Part shown: one piece after another, positions 41,292-51,617 of the stretch
How positions within the stretch are numbered: position 1 is the first letter of the stretch
Layout: every line of letters starts with the position of its first letter
Origin: a virus
Direction: 5' to 3' (one strand)
Length of the DNA stretch: 63,784 nucleotides
IMG/VR virus record: IMGVR_UViG_3300045284_000147
Location: 1-63,784 of that record
The notes under the pieces: model-generated
Told to the model about the DNA's origin: nothing
Databases searched by the model: none
Seen by the model: the letters and a program-made list of their open reading frames with translations, nothing else
Program-made: the position numbers and the translations under genes

Positions 41292-44200
41292 CTAATGCGT
41301 GTATTCTTCAAGAAGCGGAAGATAGCGTGGCAACGTCGCAACACCCGTCCCGCTCGCTTCAGCAACAACTCGTGCCTTCGCTCGCGACTTCAACCCCGCA
41401 ACCAGATCGATCTTGAACTGCGGATTCTTCTGACTGAACTCCATCACGTCCTTCAACGCCTCTGTCGTATCCTCGCCCTTCTCCCGTGCCCGGTAAAACC
41501 GATTCGACAGCACGGTGCTGCGCTGCTTCATTAGTCCTTGGTATTGTTGTATCGCGAAGTTCGTTTCGGACTGCTTGGCCTTCTCCGAAGGGGTAAACCC
41601 TACCGCTTGCACGAAGAAGTCCCACGGCGTCACTTCCATGGGCAGCTTGTTGCCTGTGGAGGTTGTGTAGCCCTGATCCTCGGCCATCTTTACCGCCTTG
41701 ATCGGACCGCGCAGCGCGAGCGGCGACATCTGCACCAGACCGTCCATCACCATGCCGTCGCTGATCTTCCCGGCCCCGGCAAGAATGTCCTGCCCGGCGC
41801 TGATGGCCGGACCCAACGCATCGAGCGCGCCGCTCTCCAGCCGGTCCTTGATCTTGCGCCGGTCTGTAAAGAACGACGTGCCCGGCAGCACGTCGCCTAG
41901 ACCGAGACGTGCACTGGTATCGAACCCAAGCACAGCGCGCGGTATGCCCTTGGCAATGGCCGTTCCTACCTCTACCCCGAAGGTTTCCGAAAGCCAGTGC
42001 TGGAACGCCATCTTAATGTCGGACGGATCGTCATCATCCCCAAGGATTGCATCGGCGAATGCAGCGAAGATCGGAGCAAGCGGCAGACCTAACGTACCGC
42101 CAAGTACACTGGTCGTCGCCATCATCGCGCCGAACTGCTTCTGCGCAACGCGCCGAATCTCGGGTGTCTCACCCTTGATGGAATCGAACGCAAGACGCCG
42201 CAGCATCTCCAGCGTCATGAATGAATACTTCTTGAACGACACGAGCAGCGGCGTCACCCCTCGGGCGAAACCGTGCTTGCCGAACGCGCTTGCCGTGTTG
42301 GCTTCGGAGTAGTCGTACTGCGTCTCCACAACCGACTTGATTGCGTTCTTCGTCGCCTTCTCCTGCTGCTCAGCAGTCAGCGGTGTCCTACGTTCCTCTA
42401 TCACGCGCCCACCACGCGTCACTCGCTGACGCGTGCTGCTCCTGTCCGCTTCCAGATTGTACGAAGCAAGCGCCATGGTGAGCCGGTTGATCATCTCGGA
42501 GTAATGACCGAACGCGCTCAGCACCTTCATCACCGTGGCACGCGTGTGCGTTTCACCTGCAGCGAAGCGCCCCAGCTCGTAACTCTGTGTCGTGTCGAGC
42601 TGGCCTGATGCGAGCAGCTCGCGAATCATCCCTTGCTCGCCGGGACTCAACCCCGACTGATCAAGATGCAGCGAGAGGTCGATCACACCGCGCACCCCAC
42701 CCCACACGCCGCCAGCCGCGAAGCCCGTCTTCGCCCCGGCCGAGATCGCCTGCGACAACAACCCGAACGCCTTCTTCGCCGAATGCCCCATCTCCTTCGC
42801 ACTCGCTACAAAACCGAAGCGTGCACCAAGGTAGGGTAAACCTAGATGGTAGGGTTGCGACAGATTACCGATCACGAACGCCGGGCTGGCGGCAAGGAAC
42901 CAGTGATAGCCGAACGACTTCATCGTGTCGATAACCGACGTATCCACCTGCTTCAGACCGTTAGCGAATCGCTTCGCGAACTCATTGACCACCTCCTGCA
43001 CCTGATCCTGCTGCCGTGGATCGCCAGTCTTCAGCGCGTCGGCCGCACCCTTCATGTTCTCGAACGCATTGTCGAACATCGGCATCGCGTACGCATTCGA
43101 GAGCATTGTCGCCATGCCGATTGAACGCTTGGAGAAGTTGCGCCGGAAGTCCGCGTCGTAGCCCGCGACACCGCCACCCCTGCGTCGTGCCATCGCTGCT
43201 GACGGCGAAGTATCCGACTGCAGGTTGAGCAGCTCCTTGATAAGAAAGTCGCGCACCTGCGCAGCCTCGGCGGCTGAGAACGAATTCGACACGCTGCGGA
43301 TCAGCTTCTGCGCAACCTGCGGCAAACCCCGCACCAAGTTGTACAGATCGGTATTGTCGGCAAGCGTGCCCGCACGCAACGATCCCGGCTCAATATGCTG
43401 CCCCAGTCCCGACATCACCCGATGCACCTCACTCCGCTGGGCTGGGGTGTCGAAGCGCATGAACACACGCCCCTCGTTCGGCGTACCGATCACCTTGCCG
43501 GAATCGGCAAGCGCCTGCTGCACCGCGCCCCAGTTCGCCGCTCCCGGCTTGACGGTGAACTCCGTGAAGTAATCGCCTGACCGGCCGAGATGGTGGTACG
43601 GGTTAGCCACCGAAAGTGAATAGAACTTCTTCAGCTCCGCAACCTGATCGGATAAGGCGGATACTTCCGCGCCGGAATGCGCTTCCAGCTCATCGAACGC
43701 ATCGCGCAGCCGCCGGTCGAGATTGAACGAGTACGCATCGAAGTAGTAGCGTGTGTTCGGGTTCGTGCCTTGGTGCAGCGTAGGATCAAGAATGTCCAGC
43801 TTGGCGATGATCGGCGCGACTGCGTTACGCACCCGCTCGTCCCCGCGCAGCACGGCGAGCAGCATCTGCGTGGACTGCTGGATATAATTCTTGCGGAACG
43901 CTCTCACCGAATCATCCAGCGTCTTGCGCAGCGCCGGATCGAGCCGCCGGTATTCGGAGTGAAGCGCGTTGACGTGATCACGCAACGCAGGGTCGAGTAT
44001 CGCACCACTGCGTACATTGTCATCAAAGCTCTTATTGAGATCGATCTTGAGAATGCTCTGCTCGCCAGCGAGGTGTTCCATACGCTGGTTAACCTTGGCG
44101 GCTTGCGAGCGCGACATCCGTCCCAGCGACATATCGAACGGCGTGATGATGCCGGACAGTTCCTGCTGCTTGCTCGTGCGCAACATCTGCCGCGTGGCAT

Positions 44201-47200
44201 CCGCATTACGATACGCAGCCGCACCATCCTTCAACGGTCGCAGCACCGGTTGCCGCTCGATCATCTGCTCCATATGGTAGGTCGAGGAGACCGCCAACTT
44301 GGCCTCGCGCACCCGTGGCCCCAGCATCGAGAGCGGCTTGTTATTCTTCGCCAGCTCGTCGTACTTCTTCACCAGCCCAGTGATAGTGAGATCAACCTGC
44401 GAGAATGCGCCGGTTACCGAATGATCGTAAGTGAGTGCGCTATTGGCCGAGAAACGCGAGTTGCCAAGGTACGGAATGCTCAGTCGAGTTGCATGCTCAA
44501 GAGCGGACTCAGCCTTGACAACGGACATGCCGAAGAGCCTGCGCAGCCAGCTCACGAACCGCTGTCCCCATGTCTGCCCTTCCACCACCTGCGTATCGAG
44601 CCAGTTCCTGAAGTTGTCGTTCGACAGCACCTCGGCGACGAACTCCTCCTCACTCTTGAACGCGTATTGACTCGGCGGGTTGAGCGCCTGAATCTTGCTC
44701 TTCATATCCTGCAACTCTTTGAGCGCGGCCACCGCCGCCTGCTCCTCGCTGCTGCGCGCCGACTCAGCCTTCTTCTCGGCTTCCTTGGCGAACAGAATGC
44801 GCCCAACCGTCCCGGCATGCGTCAGCTCGTGCACGACGGTATGTGGATTCTCCCCACCCTCGTAGATTGAAACCGATCCGTCACCGTGGTGGTACTGCCC
44901 GTACACACGCTCGCCGTGCTCGTTGTACGCCATCGAGTTGACGACGTTGATCTTCGACTTCAACCCCAGCCTGCGCAGCACCGTCGCCATGTGCCGAATC
45001 CAGTCGGACGGCCCGTTGGCTTCAAGCGCGTAGAGCACGCTGTCGAGCGTCCCGTTCTTCAGCTCGTTCGCGAGTGTCTCCGACACGGTATAGTTCGGCA
45101 GCTCCGCATGCAGCACGTCAATCTCGGGGTCCATGCTCATGCGCCGCTGCACTTCGGTATTGATCCTGCGTTCGTACGCGGCCTTCTGCGCATCCGTCAT
45201 TTTCGAGGTGTCGCGCCACAGCCCCTTCTTTCGCAACTCGGTCTCGTACGCGTACCTGTGCTCCGCGAGCTGCGCCTTGCGCGCCTTCGCCACCACCTCC
45301 TGCACATGAGCGTCACGTCCCAAGATCGCCTGCACGCGCCGCACGCGCTCCATCCCCTGCGCGTAGCTTTCGGGGTCGTGCTGCTTCAGCCACTCCAGTG
45401 CAGCAACTGCGTTTTCCTTGCTCTTGTCCTGCGTGACGAGCGCGTTGCCATAGGTCTTATCGCCCACGTTTTCTGCGCGCTTCATCGCGTTGGCGAAGTC
45501 GAGTGTCCACAGCAGGTTGAGCGGATTGTCGTACACCGCCACACTGGGGTCGTAGTTGAACTGCTCGAAGACGTACCGGCTTTCCGGCTTGGTGTTCTCG
45601 CGCCCGGCTTTCTCTTGAAGAAACTCCGGTACCTCACGCCCGAACACCAGCTTCTTCCACTCCTTCGTATATTTCACCCGCTGATACTGTTGCCCCTTAA
45701 CCTTGGGGGGTGGGGTGTCGTACGAGATCGTGCCGTCAGCAGCTATGTTCGGAGTGAACTCGCCCCAACCGATCGTTCGCCCAACGGAGTCAACCTTGAC
45801 GGTAGTAGCCGCTTCCCCCGTGGGAGCCGGTTTCTCCTCCACATGCAGTCCACGCACGACCGGCCCCTTGGGCTGCGACGTGGCCGCGCCTGCACCTGCC
45901 GTGCCCATCGTCGCGCTGTTCGCCGCAGGCGGTACTTCACGTGTCGTCGCAAGCGTCGTTGACGTTACCGTTGCGCTCGGTGCTTGCGTCGTGGCCGGTG
46001 TTGTGACCGGCGCTCCTGCTACCGGCGCTTCGACTTGCTGACCACTAGGCTGGGCTTGGGCAATCCCTTGCCCTTGACCGCTAGGGTTGATTGGGTCTTG
46101 GAAGAGGGACCCAAGGTTTTCTTGAGGAATTTTGGCGGCAGGGGCATTTTGCTTCTCCTTGACAACGGGTTCAACCGGGATGGTTGGGGTTCCCTTCTCC
46201 AGATGATCGACCACTGCGTTCATCGCATCGCGTGAAGCAGTACCCTCCTTCAGCGCATCGCGCGCCTTGCGCAATGCCGCGATCTGTCCCGCCCACAGCT
46301 TGTGACCTTCCGCAGTGGCGAGCGCCTGCTCGACCTTCTTGCGAACCTGACCCTTCATCGACATGCCAGCGTTCGCCGTCGCCACATTGGCGACGTTCAT
46401 CAACCCGGTCTGTGTGATCGGCGTGTTCCCGGTGATCGCGAGCTGGCGCTCCGCTTCAGCTTTCGCCGCCGGGTTGCTGACGATGGGCAGCTCCAGCGCA
46501 GCCATGTTGGGCGCGGGCTGCTTGGCCATCTTGGCGAGATCGCGCTCCTTCTGCTTCTCTGCCTGCTGCGTACTTATGGAGAGTTCCTCGGCGCGTTTGG
46601 CACGAGCTGCGGCTTCCCCACCCCCAGCCACCACCGCCGCCCGCCCCATAGCTGCTTGGCGCTCGGCCTGCGTCTCCATTCCACGCTTGGCCTTGGCTGC
46701 TTCCAGTGCCAGCTCCATAGCCGTACGCGGTGCGGCCGGGGGCGCGGCCGGGGGCGCGGCCGGGGGCGCGGCCGGGGCGGCACGATCCCACAGCGGCGAG
46801 GGACGCTCCCCGGCCGGGCGGTTCATGATCGGCGCGAGATCAAGCTCACCCTGCCCGGCAATACGCTGCGGGAACGGCAACGCCTCTACTTCGCTAACCC
46901 TGCCTTCCTCACGTGGAGCACGAACACCCGGCCCCTCCAGCCCAAACAGGGCTTTGTCTAAACCCATGAGGTCAACATCAGAAGCTGTCGGCTCCAACCT
47001 GAAGGGTTGTTCCGGCTGAACTGGAGGAACTCCAGTGCCCGGTCCGAAGTCGAGCGCCTGCTGACGAGGATCGACTGTGTGCCCTGCTGCCGTTGCTTCC
47101 GCGTGCGCCTGTGCCTGTGAACGCAGATAGTTGACATACGCGTTCTTACGCACATCCCTGCCCTGTTCAAGATCAGGCAGCGTGCCTTGCTTGGCCTGCT

Positions 47201-48461
47201 CCTTGATGAAGTCCCGATACGACATCGCCCCTTCGGGTGGATTCGCAACAAGCGCCGTGTCGTCAGCGAATTTCTGCGCTGCCTCATTGGCAGCAACCAT
47301 CTCCTCACCCTGCTGCACCTGCGGTTGCCGTTCGATATCCTGTGCACGCTGCTTCGACTGTTCCTCGAACCACTGCGCGCCGCGCATGCGATCCAGACGC
47401 CACAACGCGTATTCTTCCTTACCTACCAGCGGCTCCACTGTGGGCGCGAGCTGCTTCGCCGCAGCATTGGTCTCGCGCACTCCGGTATCCGGTGCCTCGA
47501 TAGCGGCGAGCGCCTTACGGTTCTGACTCTGCTGTCTATGCATCGCGAGACCGGCGAACGGTCCCAAGAACGCGACCATCGACATCGCCGGAATGACGGA
47601 CGACGTTGCCGCCTTCCATGGATCGGTGTCATCCACACCGGCACGCTTCTCCGCAGCCGCTTCGAGATAGCTCTGGCCCATCTCGGTGCCGGTCTCAACC
47701 GCAGAGGTTTCGGCCATCGTCTTCGCGAACTCGGGCAGGAAGTTGGGCTTGCGCACCGTAGAGAGCGCCTGCTCCATGTTCATCTTGCCACCACGCAGCA
47801 GCGCACGCCGTGCACCCGTAAGCGCACCAGTCAGCACCCTGCCGCCGACAAACTCACCAAGCCCTTCGTACGCACCAGTCTCCAGACCGAGAGCACGCGC
47901 CTCTTCCGGCGTCTTCCCGGCCTTGATCGCTTTCTCGTACGAGTCCTGCGCCTGTGATGCGAAAAACGCACCAGCACCAAGCGCACTCGATGCCGTCACT
48001 GCTGCGGCTGCAGGCACACCCCCGGCCGCGAGCAACGGCAGCGCCGCCAGCGACGTTATGCCGGGACCCACCGACTCCAACCCGCTGGCAATGCCTTGAA
48101 CCAGCTCGCCATGCGCCTCGGGATTCAAGTCAGCCGCATACTTCGCGTTCTGCATGTCCGCGAAGTCGCGGAGTCCTTGCCCCGGCAGGTTGAGCCATTG
48201 CAGTGCCTTCCCCGTTGTCTCGGGGATGCCGGATGCGAAGCCACGCACGAGACCAGTGCCGATCTCGCCAAGCGCACTGCGGGGTTTATCCTCAAGCTCG
48301 ATCTGCTTGCGGATCAGCGCCTGCTGCGCAGGCTTCAGCTTGCTGAACTTGTCTTCTTCGGGTTCCGGTGGTGCAGGTGCCTTGTATGGAACGTAACCGC
48401 CGGTCAAATAGCCCGGCGGTAGGTACTGGTCCAGTGAAGGCAGAGACAGTGGTGTTGCCAT
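41292..48461 (-). CDS. giant internal virion/polyvalent protein with metallopeptidase motif, 2389 aa
   Basis: ATG 48461 is chosen; a TTG one codon upstream is possible. The N-terminal 250 residues include a Gly/Ala-rich hydrophobic region (LAALPLLAAGGVPAAAAVTA). The middle is charged and proline-rich (PAAPPAAPPAAPPAAP), the DNA of which is repeat-like. An HELTH zinc-peptidase motif occurs at residues 1211-1215 in VVHELTHAG. The C-terminal 500 residues (LVSFKKYSFMTLEMLR, RRVAQKQFGAMMATT, PWDFFVQAVGFTPSEKAK) resemble the PLxRFG-type internal virion proteins. Such proteins are ejected with the DNA and open a path through the cell envelope. Confidence 0.75.
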   Translation of the reverse strand: MATPLSLPSLDQYLPPGYLTGGYVPYKAPAPPEPEEDKFSKLKPAQQALIRKQIELEDKPRSALGEIGTGLVRGFASGIPETTGKALQWLNLPGQGLRDFADMQNAKYAADLNPEAHGELVQGIASGLESVGPGITSLAALPLLAAGGVPAAAAVTASSALGAGAFFASQAQDSYEKAIKAGKTPEEARALGLETGAYEGLGEFVGGRVLTGALTGARRALLRGGKMNMEQALSTVRKPNFLPEFAKTMAETSAVETGTEMGQSYLEAAAEKRAGVDDTDPWKAATSSVIPAMSMVAFLGPFAGLAMHRQQSQNRKALAAIEAPDTGVRETNAAAKQLAPTVEPLVGKEEYALWRLDRMRGAQWFEEQSKQRAQDIERQPQVQQGEEMVAANEAAQKFADDTALVANPPEGAMSYRDFIKEQAKQGTLPDLEQGRDVRKNAYVNYLRSQAQAHAEATAAGHTVDPRQQALDFGPGTGVPPVQPEQPFRLEPTASDVDLMGLDKALFGLEGPGVRAPREEGRVSEVEALPFPQRIAGQGELDLAPIMNRPAGERPSPLWDRAAPAAPPAAPPAAPPAAPRTAMELALEAAKAKRGMETQAERQAAMGRAAVVAGGGEAAARAKRAEELSISTQQAEKQKERDLAKMAKQPAPNMAALELPIVSNPAAKAEAERQLAITGNTPITQTGLMNVANVATANAGMSMKGQVRKKVEQALATAEGHKLWAGQIAALRKARDALKEGTASRDAMNAVVDHLEKGTPTIPVEPVVKEKQNAPAAKIPQENLGSLFQDPINPSGQGQGIAQAQPSGQQVEAPVAGAPVTTPATTQAPSATVTSTTLATTREVPPAANSATMGTAGAGAATSQPKGPVVRGLHVEEKPAPTGEAATTVKVDSVGRTIGWGEFTPNIAADGTISYDTPPPKVKGQQYQRVKYTKEWKKLVFGREVPEFLQEKAGRENTKPESRYVFEQFNYDPSVAVYDNPLNLLWTLDFANAMKRAENVGDKTYGNALVTQDKSKENAVAALEWLKQHDPESYAQGMERVRRVQAILGRDAHVQEVVAKARKAQLAEHRYAYETELRKKGLWRDTSKMTDAQKAAYERRINTEVQRRMSMDPEIDVLHAELPNYTVSETLANELKNGTLDSVLYALEANGPSDWIRHMATVLRRLGLKSKINVVNSMAYNEHGERVYGQYHHGDGSVSIYEGGENPHTVVHELTHAGTVGRILFAKEAEKKAESARSSEEQAAVAALKELQDMKSKIQALNPPSQYAFKSEEEFVAEVLSNDNFRNWLDTQVVEGQTWGQRFVSWLRRLFGMSVVKAESALEHATRLSIPYLGNSRFSANSALTYDHSVTGAFSQVDLTITGLVKKYDELAKNNKPLSMLGPRVREAKLAVSSTYHMEQMIERQPVLRPLKDGAAAYRNADATRQMLRTSKQQELSGIITPFDMSLGRMSRSQAAKVNQRMEHLAGEQSILKIDLNKSFDDNVRSGAILDPALRDHVNALHSEYRRLDPALRKTLDDSVRAFRKNYIQQSTQMLLAVLRGDERVRNAVAPIIAKLDILDPTLHQGTNPNTRYYFDAYSFNLDRRLRDAFDELEAHSGAEVSALSDQVAELKKFYSLSVANPYHHLGRSGDYFTEFTVKPGAANWGAVQQALADSGKVIGTPNEGRVFMRFDTPAQRSEVHRVMSGLGQHIEPGSLRAGTLADNTDLYNLVRGLPQVAQKLIRSVSNSFSAAEAAQVRDFLIKELLNLQSDTSPSAAMARRRGGGVAGYDADFRRNFSKRSIGMATMLSNAYAMPMFDNAFENMKGAADALKTGDPRQQDQVQEVVNEFAKRFANGLKQVDTSVIDTMKSFGYHWFLAASPAFVIGNLSQPYHLGLPYLGARFGFVASAKEMGHSAKKAFGLLSQAISAGAKTGFAAGGVWGGVRGVIDLSLHLDQSGLSPGEQGMIRELLASGQLDTTQSYELGRFAAGETHTRATVMKVLSAFGHYSEMINRLTMALASYNLEADRSSTRQRVTRGGRVIEERRTPLTAEQQEKATKNAIKSVVETQYDYSEANTASAFGKHGFARGVTPLLVSFKKYSFMTLEMLRRLAFDSIKGETPEIRRVAQKQFGAMMATTSVLGGTLGLPLAPIFAAFADAILGDDDDPSDIKMAFQHWLSETFGVEVGTAIAKGIPRAVLGFDTSARLGLGDVLPGTSFFTDRRKIKDRLESGALDALGPAISAGQDILAGAGKISDGMVMDGLVQMSPLALRGPIKAVKMAEDQGYTTSTGNKLPMEVTPWDFFVQAVGFTPSEKAKQSETNFAIQQYQGLMKQRSTVLSNRFYRAREKGEDTTEALKDVMEFSQKNPQFKIDLVAGLKSRAKARVVAEASGTGVATLPRYLPLLEEYTH

Positions 48462-48464
48462 CAA

Positions 48465-49646
48465 CTACTCAATGCCAAGTTCTTTCCTCTTTTTCTCCAG
48501 CCTCGCCGGGTCTTCTGTACCGGGCCTCTGGTAGTACGGCTTCTTGCCCGGCTCCACAACCCATACACCACCGTACGCATCGGGCGAACTCACCTTGGCT
48601 TCGGTTGCTCGCGGCGGATACTTGCCTCGCGCCTCGGTCAGCGCCCGCACCGACTCGAAATCACCCTTACGGATTGCTTCCGCTTCGTACTGTCCAGCCG
48701 CAGCTTCGCCGATATGTGGAAGAAGACCGACATCCTGCGCACGTGTCTGCACTTCAGCTCCAACGTCGGTGTGATACCGGCTCGTCTCGGCCTGCAACCG
48801 CGCTGCATCCCATCCTTTATCCTGCCCACGCTGCATAGTGTAGTCGTGCATCTGCGCAATCGGCACTTCGTTTGCCGCGCGCAGTGCCGACGCCTGCGAT
48901 CCCAACAGATGCGCTCCTGCCGTTACCTGACCTGATCGTGCATTGGCCATCGCCGATTCACTGAGCATCATCCGGTCGCGCATCTTGGCGAGCTGACGAC
49001 CACGCCAGTTATCAACCATCGAGCGTGAGGAGAGCAGCGTATTGGCGCGATCCGTCAACTGGCTGAGCTGCGACGAGATGCCGGGCGAGAAAAGCCCCAC
49101 ATCGCCTTGGTACGCGTTGCCCCCACCGCCACGCGGAGCAACCTGCACCGTGTTGAAGTTATCGAACGAAGCAAACTGTGGATTCGGATTCTGCGCACGC
49201 GCGTTCCCCGCCATCGGCTGCGGCGCACCGGGATATGCCGAATCCTGCGTCACCACCTGAATGCTGCCATTCGGCATATTGGCATCATACGTAGCAGCAT
49301 TTACACCGGGTACCTTAACTGCTGGGGATGATACAGCTTCTCCGGCGTACGGTCCGAAATCAGGACGCGCTGGATTGGCTTCCAGATCACGCCTAGCAGG
49401 CACGGAAGGTGGCGCACCCGTCGCAGTTGCGACAGCATTCTTCGTTTCCGGCGAATATCCTGCTGGTGGTTCCCGTGTCGCCCACGGATTGTTAATAACT
49501 TGCGCCGCCGTAAGAGGTGCCTTTTGACCAAACCCAAGCGATGGAAATCTTGGCAACACGAACGGGGTATGACTCATCCCCTGCGGTGCCACACTTGTTG
49601 GTGTGTAATCGCGCAACTGTTTCCGAAGATCATCAACAGCAGGCAT
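48465..49646 (-). CDS. virion-region protein, 393 aa
   Basis: ATG 49646 overlaps the adaptor stop (TGATG); a longer upstream frame is not used. The protein is rich in Asn, Gln, Ala and Ser in its first half, followed by a helical second half (AKMRDRMMLSESAMANARSG, LQAETSRYHTDVGAEVQTR) and a charged end. No recognised domain. It precedes the giant protein in the late operon, so a role in the internal core or tail is likely. Confidence 0.6.
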   Translation of the reverse strand: MPAVDDLRKQLRDYTPTSVAPQGMSHTPFVLPRFPSLGFGQKAPLTAAQVINNPWATREPPAGYSPETKNAVATATGAPPSVPARRDLEANPARPDFGPYAGEAVSSPAVKVPGVNAATYDANMPNGSIQVVTQDSAYPGAPQPMAGNARAQNPNPQFASFDNFNTVQVAPRGGGGNAYQGDVGLFSPGISSQLSQLTDRANTLLSSRSMVDNWRGRQLAKMRDRMMLSESAMANARSGQVTAGAHLLGSQASALRAANEVPIAQMHDYTMQRGQDKGWDAARLQAETSRYHTDVGAEVQTRAQDVGLLPHIGEAAAGQYEAEAIRKGDFESVRALTEARGKYPPRATEAKVSSPDAYGGVWVVEPGKKPYYQRPGTEDPARLEKKRKELGIE

Positions 49647-50404
49647 CAGACAGTCCCCCACGAGAAGCCGTGATCGCCAAAGCGCCACGTCAGTGGTGCA
49701 AACATCTTGCGGCGCATGTCACGCAAAACCTCCGAGATTGATGCCTCGAAGCGCGCCTCATGATCCTTGGCCGCTTGATCATGCCCGTCGATATCGGAAT
49801 TACGCAACGCCCGGTACGCCGCCCACTCCAGCATGTCAAGCTGATACTCGATGGGCAACTCGCATTCGAGCGCGAGCTTGTCGATGTTGAACAGCTCCAG
49901 CGGCTTGCGCGCCACGCGCAGGTAGATGGTCTTACCTTCCTCGGTTAAGGTAGGCGCGGGCCATATCTTGAGGTGCACTGCACCGGCCGTGTCCACGCTG
50001 ATCGTCTCGTCGGTGTTGATCGCACGCGGCGGGCCGGGCGTCAACGTACTTACCGTGGACGCATCGAACCACGGCGGATCGTTGTACGGCACCATGTTGA
50101 GCAACGAACGGCCGATCCGCTCCAGATCAACCTGATCGGTATCGTAGCGTGCCGTGATGACCGACAGCACGGACTCGTGGAGATCGTACGTGGAAACGCC
50201 AGCAGCCAAGAGGACTTCAACCACCTCTGGCGTGCTGGCGTCCCGCAGCACGAGCGTACGACGCGCAAAGCGCAAATACGCGTCGTTGATGTAGTTGACT
50301 AGCGTCTCATCGGACCAGAGCTGATCGTTGGGACCGGAAGCCAGAACCGCATCGTCGCGCAGTACGTTCCCCCGAAGCTCGCCAAGCAAGCCTTCGAGGT
50401 TCAT
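49646..50404 (-). CDS. head-tail adaptor-like protein (DUF6682-type), 252 aa
   Basis: ATG 50404. Starts NLEGLLGELRGNVLRDDA, with features of phage adaptor proteins that bind under the portal: a helical first domain with NYINDAYLRFARRTL, a beta segment LLAAGVSTYDLHESV, then VHLKIWPAPT and a C-terminal helix (MLEWAAYRALRNSDIDGH). Located after the capsid cluster, in the expected place. No recognised catalytic site. Confidence 0.65.
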   Translation of the reverse strand: MNLEGLLGELRGNVLRDDAVLASGPNDQLWSDETLVNYINDAYLRFARRTLVLRDASTPEVVEVLLAAGVSTYDLHESVLSVITARYDTDQVDLERIGRSLLNMVPYNDPPWFDASTVSTLTPGPPRAINTDETISVDTAGAVHLKIWPAPTLTEEGKTIYLRVARKPLELFNIDKLALECELPIEYQLDMLEWAAYRALRNSDIDGHDQAAKDHEARFEASISEVLRDMRRKMFAPLTWRFGDHGFSWGTV

Positions 50405-50407
50405 TTC

Positions 50408-50734
50408 TCACACCGTCGCCAGATTCACGAGCCGAAACGGAAAGCGCAGCTTCTTGCGATAGCCCACGATCTGCCGCGTGACCGGATCGACATTCGGCAC
50501 TTCCATCACCGCATCGTTCAGGATGTTCACGAGGCCCATCGGTACTTCCGCCGGTTCGCCGGGACGCAGCATCCACGTCCTGCCGTTGAGCGAGAAGAAC
50601 TGCCCGGTCGGAGGAATGTTGTCGTTCTCCTCCAGTGCGATAGTCAGCATCTTCTCGCCCTGCGGCGGTGGTGGCGGCAGCGGTTCGACATTCTCGTCAG
50701 TGGCGAGGATGTCGCCAAGATTTCTCTTCGTCAT
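50408..50734 (-). CDS. hypothetical virion-region protein, 108 aa
   Basis: ATG 50734. Proline run PLPPPPPQG near residue 18, then a beta-rich core (TGQFFSLNGRTWMLRPGEP, VNILNDAVMEVPNVD). Probably a small head or connector protein; no family recognised. Its start region sits in a short inverted repeat (AACC...GGTT). Confidence 0.6.
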   Translation of the reverse strand: MTKRNLGDILATDENVEPLPPPPPQGEKMLTIALEENDNIPPTGQFFSLNGRTWMLRPGEPAEVPMGLVNILNDAVMEVPNVDPVTRQIVGYRKKLRFPFRLVNLATV

Positions 50735-50753
50735 GTAAACCTCGGTGGTTGAA

Positions 50754-51224
50754 CTACGCGCTCGTCGTCGTCCCGCTCAACGAACCCGACTTTTCCTGCT
50801 GCTGTGCCCTGATCTTGGCTTCGGTCTCGGGGTCACCTTCCTTCGGACCCGGCCGCTTGGATGCTTCCGCACCCTGCTTGGCCTTGGCGTCAGCTTCCTT
50901 CGCCTTGGCGTCCGCATCCTGCTTCGCCTTCGCTGCATCGTCGGCAGCTTTGGCTGCGGCCTTCGCATCCTCCTCGGCCAGCTTCTTGTCGCGCTCCGCT
51001 TCCTTCTGCGCGATCTCGGCCTCGCGTGCCGCCTTGGCGCTCGCTGCGGCCTTCACCGACGCTTCGCGTGCGGCAAGGTCGGCATCCCGTGCCTTCTCCT
51101 CCGCTTCGGTTAACGGGGGCGGCAGCTTCGCCGCCGCGTCCTTGAGCGCCCTGATAATGTTGTCCTTCTCGTCCGGCACCAGCGGCAGCATCCGAACGAA
51201 GTTGATTACGGACTGGATGTTCAT
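50754..51224 (-). CDS. Lys/Ala/Glu-rich coiled-coil protein, 156 aa
   Basis: ATG 51224 with AAAGGAATGC upstream is chosen over a longer frame. After a 40-residue head the protein is a continuous charged alpha helix with A-K-A-K-E-A-D repeats. No catalytic motif. Possibly a long single helix or coiled coil in the head or connector. Its DNA is repetitive for the same reason. Confidence 0.6.
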   Translation of the reverse strand: MNIQSVINFVRMLPLVPDEKDNIIRALKDAAAKLPPPLTEAEEKARDADLAAREASVKAAASAKAAREAEIAQKEAERDKKLAEEDAKAAAKAADDAAKAKQDADAKAKEADAKAKQGAEASKRPGPKEGDPETEAKIRAQQQEKSGSLSGTTTSA

Positions 51225-51253
51225 TGCATTCCTTTCGTTGTCAACCGCGTGGA

Positions 51254-51601
51254 TTAACCCTCGGTAGCCCAGTAGTACGTCTTGTTCGGCAGAACCTCTG
51301 CCACCGGGATCATGAACGTGCCGCCCGCGCTTTGCGCCGGGGGACCGACGCTGATGCCACTCGCGACATCGAGCGTGCGCGTGCCCGCCGCCACGGTACG
51401 AATCGCGCTGTTCTGCGCCATGCCGTCGAACCACTCCAGCATGATGCGGTCGGTAGCGTTCTCCCAGCGCACGTAGCGCGGGACGAAGCCGCAGTTGAAC
51501 GGCACCGGGGCCGTGGGAGCAACGCCGTCTACGACGACGATGCCCTGCCCCCGGTTGGAAATGCCGTTGACGTTCGATTGCGTGTTAGTCGAGAAACCCA
51601 T
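51254..51601 (-). CDS. putative head decoration protein, 115 aa
   Basis: ATG 51601 behind AAAGGAATAGCC. Small beta-rich protein (GIVVVDGVAPTAPVPFNCGF, PRYVRWENATDRIML, VAEVLPNKTYYW). It sits two genes downstream of the capsid gene and has the size and composition of a capsid stabilising or decoration protein, but no family was recognised. Confidence 0.5.
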   Translation of the reverse strand: MGFSTNTQSNVNGISNRGQGIVVVDGVAPTAPVPFNCGFVPRYVRWENATDRIMLEWFDGMAQNSAIRTVAAGTRTLDVASGISVGPPAQSAGGTFMIPVAEVLPNKTYYWATEG

Positions 51602-51617
51602 GGCTATTCCTTTGTGG

